60,834 bases of DNA, taken from the NCBI GenBank assembly GCA_001931875.2, contig MSJH02000692.1:1-60834 (forward strand), written 5' to 3'. A program made the position numbers and the translations under genes. The notes under the pieces are model-generated. The model was not told the DNA's origin. It saw only the letters and a list, made by a program, of their open reading frames with translations, and searched no databases. This stretch comes from Byssochlamys sp. IMV 00236. Its lineage: Eukaryota > Ascomycota > Eurotiomycetes > Eurotiales > Thermoascaceae. Shown piece by piece: positions 57,513 to 60,834 of the stretch (position 1 is its first letter; each line of letters begins with the position of its first letter).

Positions 57513-60500
57513 TTACTCGTCATCCTCCTCCTCGGGAGCGCGGGCGGCAAGAGTGTATCTCGAGACACCGTTCTTGTCAGTCTCGTGCTCAACGGCGAGC
57601 TTGGACAGACGACCAATGATGTTCTCAAGGTGGGTGTCGGCTCTGGAGCGGTCCTTACGGCCGAGGTTGTCGAGCGCGGGGATGTTGGTGAGGATGTAGT
57701 AGACGACGGCAATGATGACGGTGACACCAATGGAGTAAGCCCAGATGACAACGACAGTGACAATGTCGACATCACCGTGAATAGAGAAGACAGCACGGTC
57801 AGCAGGGTCGGTCTGCTCGAAGTCGCCAGAGATCCATCCGAACACACAGAAGAGGGTGGACAGGACATCGACGACGAAGATGGCACCAACCAGCTGCCAC
57901 GAGGGCCAGGTCTTACCACCACGGGTAACGAAGATCAGCCAGTTCTCAGTCAGAGAGATCTCGAGGAAGAGGATTTCCTGGGGAGAACCGAAGTTCTGGA
58001 TGATACCACCGTTGGGCAGGAAGAGAGTACCACGGACAACCCAGGTAGCAGCAGCGAGGAGAGCACCAAGGATAACGGAGATGACCCAGATCTTAGGCAA
58101 CTGCCACTCGACGGGACGGGCCTCGAAGTGAGCGTTATCGTAAGCAACGGCAATGGTGGCGACGTCAGCGAACAGGGCAATGAAGACAATCAGCTCAGAG
58201 CGGACGGTCTCGTTGATGATGATCATGGAGGTGACCAGGTAGATCTCCAGGTGCAGACACAGAGCGATACGGTACTGGATGTAGGCCTTCATACGCTGGA
58301 AGATCTGACGGGCGAGCTTGATGGCATCGACGATGGTGGACAGACCGGGGGCAAGGAAGACGATATCGGCGGCAGCCTGGGCAGCCTCAGTAGCACCCTC
58401 GACGGCGATACCACAGTCGGACTTCTTGAGGGAAGGAGCGTCGTTGACACCGTCACCAGTCATGGCAGTCAAGTGACCACGCTGCTGGAGCATCTCGACG
58501 ACCTGGTACTTGTGCTCGGGGAAGACCTCAGCGAAACCGTCAGCCTTCTCGACGAGGTCGTGCTGGGCGGAACCGGCGAGACCACCGTGGATCAGACGCT
58601 CAGAGTTGTAGACCTTGGTACCAAGAGCAAGCATCTTGCAAGTCTCCTTAGCGATAGCGATAGCGTCACCAGTAAGCATCTTGACGGACAGACCGAGAGC
58701 CTGGGCCTCAGTGATGGTCTGGGCAGTGTCGTCACGGGGAGGGTCGAACATGGGGTACATGCCCAGCAACTGCCAGGGCTCACCCTCCTTCTGGACGGCG
58801 ACACCGAGGGAACGGAAACCACGGCGAGCGAACTCGGCAGCCTTGTCACGGTAGAGCTTGGCCTCCTGCTCGGAGCACTCAGACAGGTTCAGGATAGCCT
58901 TGGGGGCACCCTTGGCGCAAGTGTAGCGGACACCATCGCAGGTAGCAACAGTGGTGATACGCTTGGAGACGGGGTCGAAGGGAGTGTACTTCTCGGTAAC
59001 CCAGTTGCGGGAGAGGATCTCACGGGCCTTGGGGTAGCGGCGGAGGGTCAGGACGGTAACCTTGTCGATGGGGTCGAGGTTCTTGATGTTGTGGGAGGAG
59101 GCGATGGCGGCAACAGCGAACATCCAGTTGACGTCGACACCCTCAGCAACGTAGGGCTCACGGATGGAGAGCTGGTTGGCAGTGAGAGTACCAGTCTTGT
59201 CAGAGCAGAGAACGTCAACACCAGCGAGGGACTCAATGGCAGTGAGCTTCTGGACGATAGCCTTCTGCTCGGCCAGGTAGGCGGCACCGACAGCGAGAGT
59301 GGTGGTGGTAACGACGGGCAGACCGACAGGGACACCGATGATGAGCAGGATCAGAGCGTAGTGGAGCAGGTTGACGGAGCTGTGCTCGGGGGTAGCGATC
59401 TTCAGGTGGTGGAAGAAACCGCCAATCCAGGCAGCGAGAATCCAGAACATGACCAGAACCAGGAGGGTGGAACCAATGTTGTCCATGATCTGCTTGAAGT
59501 GACCGGCCTCGTTGGCACCCTGGACCAGAGCAGCGGTTCTACCGACGAAGGAGTGCTTGGCAGTAGCAGTGACGATAGCGTAGGCCTTGCCACGCTTGCA
59601 ACCAGTGGTGTAGTAGCAAGTGTCGCCCATATACTTGTCGACAGCGAGAGATTCACCAGTGATGGCGGACTGGTCAACAGCGACGATGGAGCTACCAGTG
59701 TGGTGCTCACGGTCGCCCTCGTCCTCATCCTCATCCTTCTCCTTGAGAGTGTCATCGTTGGCCTGGGTCAGGAACTCCTTGTAGGCCTCGAACATCTCGG
59801 GCTTGTCGTAGTCACAGATCAGGCGCACATCAGCAGGGACGACTTGACCTTCCTCGAGAATAACCTAGAAGAGATGTCGTTAGCACGATGGCCTATAGTA
59901 GTAGTAGCAGAAAAGGAAAAGAGCTTACAATGTCACCGGGAACGAGCTCACGAGCGCGGATCTCCTCCTCGTGGCCGTCACGGACAACCCAAGCCTTCAT
60001 AGCAATATCACCCTTGAGCGAAGCGACGACATCGGCGGCCTGCTTCTCCTGGTACCAACCGACGACAGCGTTCAGACACAGAATACCGATAATGACACCG
60101 AAATCGATCCAGTCACGCAGACCAGCAGCCAAACAGACAGCCAATTCCATAACTGCGGGCCTTGTCAGCAGACAATTCCCATTGGCCCCAGTGGGACGGT
60201 AGGTATTGTAAGTTACTCACCATAGAGAATAGGACCACGGAAGTACCCGATGAACTGAAGGATGGGGTTCTCCTTCTCAGTCGCGAGCTCGTTCCAGCCA
60301 GACTTCTTGCGGCGAGGCTCAACGGCCGAGGAGGGGATACCCTGGCGGATGTCGGTGTCGAGCCATTCCTCGGGGCAGACGAATCCCTCGGAGGTGTCCT
60401 TGTCCTTCTGCCAGAAGGCGTACCAAGGCTTCTTCTTCTCTTTGCCGTCGAGACCACCGGCCTCAGAGGTCGAGCCACGACGCTTGTCGCGGGCGGTCGA

Positions 60501-60620
60501 GATGTACCGGTTCAGGGCCGTGTACTCATCGAGGTTTCCGCCGTCATTGAGATCAGGAGCAGTGCGAGTGTTATCACCGTTCTCCACGTCGGGAGCGTAG
60601 GAGATCCTCCGCTCCGCCAT
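57513..60620 (-). CDS. pmaA: Plasma-membrane H+-ATPase (PmaA/Pma1)
   Basis: Three exons (60620-60221, 60152-59929, 59864-57513) give 991 aa; introns are 68 and 64 nt. This P3A-type P-ATPase pumps protons out of the cell and powers nutrient uptake. Hallmarks are an actuator motif TGES (in QSAITGESLAVDK), the phosphorylation site CSDKTGTLT, KGAPKA for nucleotide binding, and the hinge MLTGDA and TGDGVNDAP. About ten TM helices are present. Compared with yeast Pma1 it has a longer cytosolic N-terminus (about 130 residues before TM1) and an acidic insert (KEKDEDEDEGD) in the actuator region. It lacks the usual QRVSTQHEK C-terminal tail, ending EEEDDE instead. Length and form match the Aspergillus PmaA type as I recall it (about 990 aa). 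Strong C/G third-position bias implies very high expression and leaves a long antisense open frame. Confidence 0.97.
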
Positions 60621-60834
60621 TGTTGCTTCGGCTCACACAGCCTTCGGAACCCAACGATATGAGCAGTTGCAAAGATGACACGAATGGCAGGGTCGGAAAT
60701 CCTGAGGGGGAGAGGAAAGCAAAGAAGAGCAAGCTGGAGGGGGGGAGGGGAGGGTTCTATTTAATATCGAGCGGACTGCAGCTGTCTGCACTTGGCAGCA
60801 ATTGGGGGGACTAAGCCGCATCAGGTCCGTCGCC
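60621..60834 (-). promoter_or_regulatory. H+-ATPase promoter/5' leader with pyrimidine block
   Basis: Read toward the gene, a TATA-like ATATTAAATAG (about 60760-60770) is followed by a long CT-rich tract (about 60700-60755) and then the leader up to the ATG. CT blocks just upstream of the transcription start are characteristic of strongly expressed filamentous-fungal genes, consistent with the codon bias of this gene. The promoter continues beyond the window edge. Confidence 0.6.

Noticed and set aside
57585..60002. 805-codon open frame on the + strand, antisense to the H+-ATPase
   Set aside because: It mirrors the strong third-position bias of the H+-ATPase gene; its translation is Asp/Gly/Leu-rich low complexity with no domain and it ignores the sense-gene introns.

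Overview
The window comes from a filamentous ascomycete, most probably Eurotiales (Aspergillus/Penicillium type). The evidence is short GT-AG introns (about 48-104 nt) with CTRAC-like branch sites, protein families typical of Aspergillus, a plasma-membrane H+-ATPase of the roughly 990-residue PmaA form, and a CpA/TpG-depleted AT-rich block that looks like repeat-induced point mutation (RIP).

Positions 1 to about 12660 form one extremely AT-rich, gene-less block made of mutated LTR retrotransposons. A Ty3/gypsy pol relic runs on the + strand (RT, RNase H and integrase are recognisable, about 650-3110). A second gypsy relic of another lineage runs on the - strand (RT about 8030-8420). Between and beyond them lies similar sequence that I can only partly interpret. 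Composition switches to normal within a few bases of the start codon of the first gene.

From 12.66 to 36.3 kb the content is mainly conserved housekeeping. It holds an uncharacterised P-loop ATPase, a TOK-type two-pore K+ channel, a large single-pass membrane protein, a D-2-hydroxyacid dehydrogenase, a small single-pass membrane protein, a tRNA 3' half, the Golgi t-SNARE Sed5, one very long (or two adjacent) disordered proteins, and a mitochondrial ABC1/ADCK-type kinase-like protein.

From 36.7 to 49.6 kb the content looks more accessory. It holds a PanE/ApbA-type reductase, a cupin, a cysteine-containing protein with a signal peptide and a C-terminal KDEL, an HSL-type alpha/beta-hydrolase, a metallo-beta-lactamase-fold enzyme, a 12-TM MFS transporter and a cysteine-rich single-pass membrane protein. 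No PKS, NRPS or terpene backbone enzyme and no clear transcription factor is present. If these genes act together, a catabolic or detoxification role fits better than secondary-metabolite synthesis.

From 50 to 60.8 kb there are a complete ATP-dependent 5-oxoprolinase (glutathione cycle), a small putative membrane protein, a long repeat-bearing intergenic stretch, and the strongly codon-biased H+-ATPase gene with its pyrimidine-rich promoter at the right edge. All domain and homology statements rest on reading motifs by eye; no database search was run.
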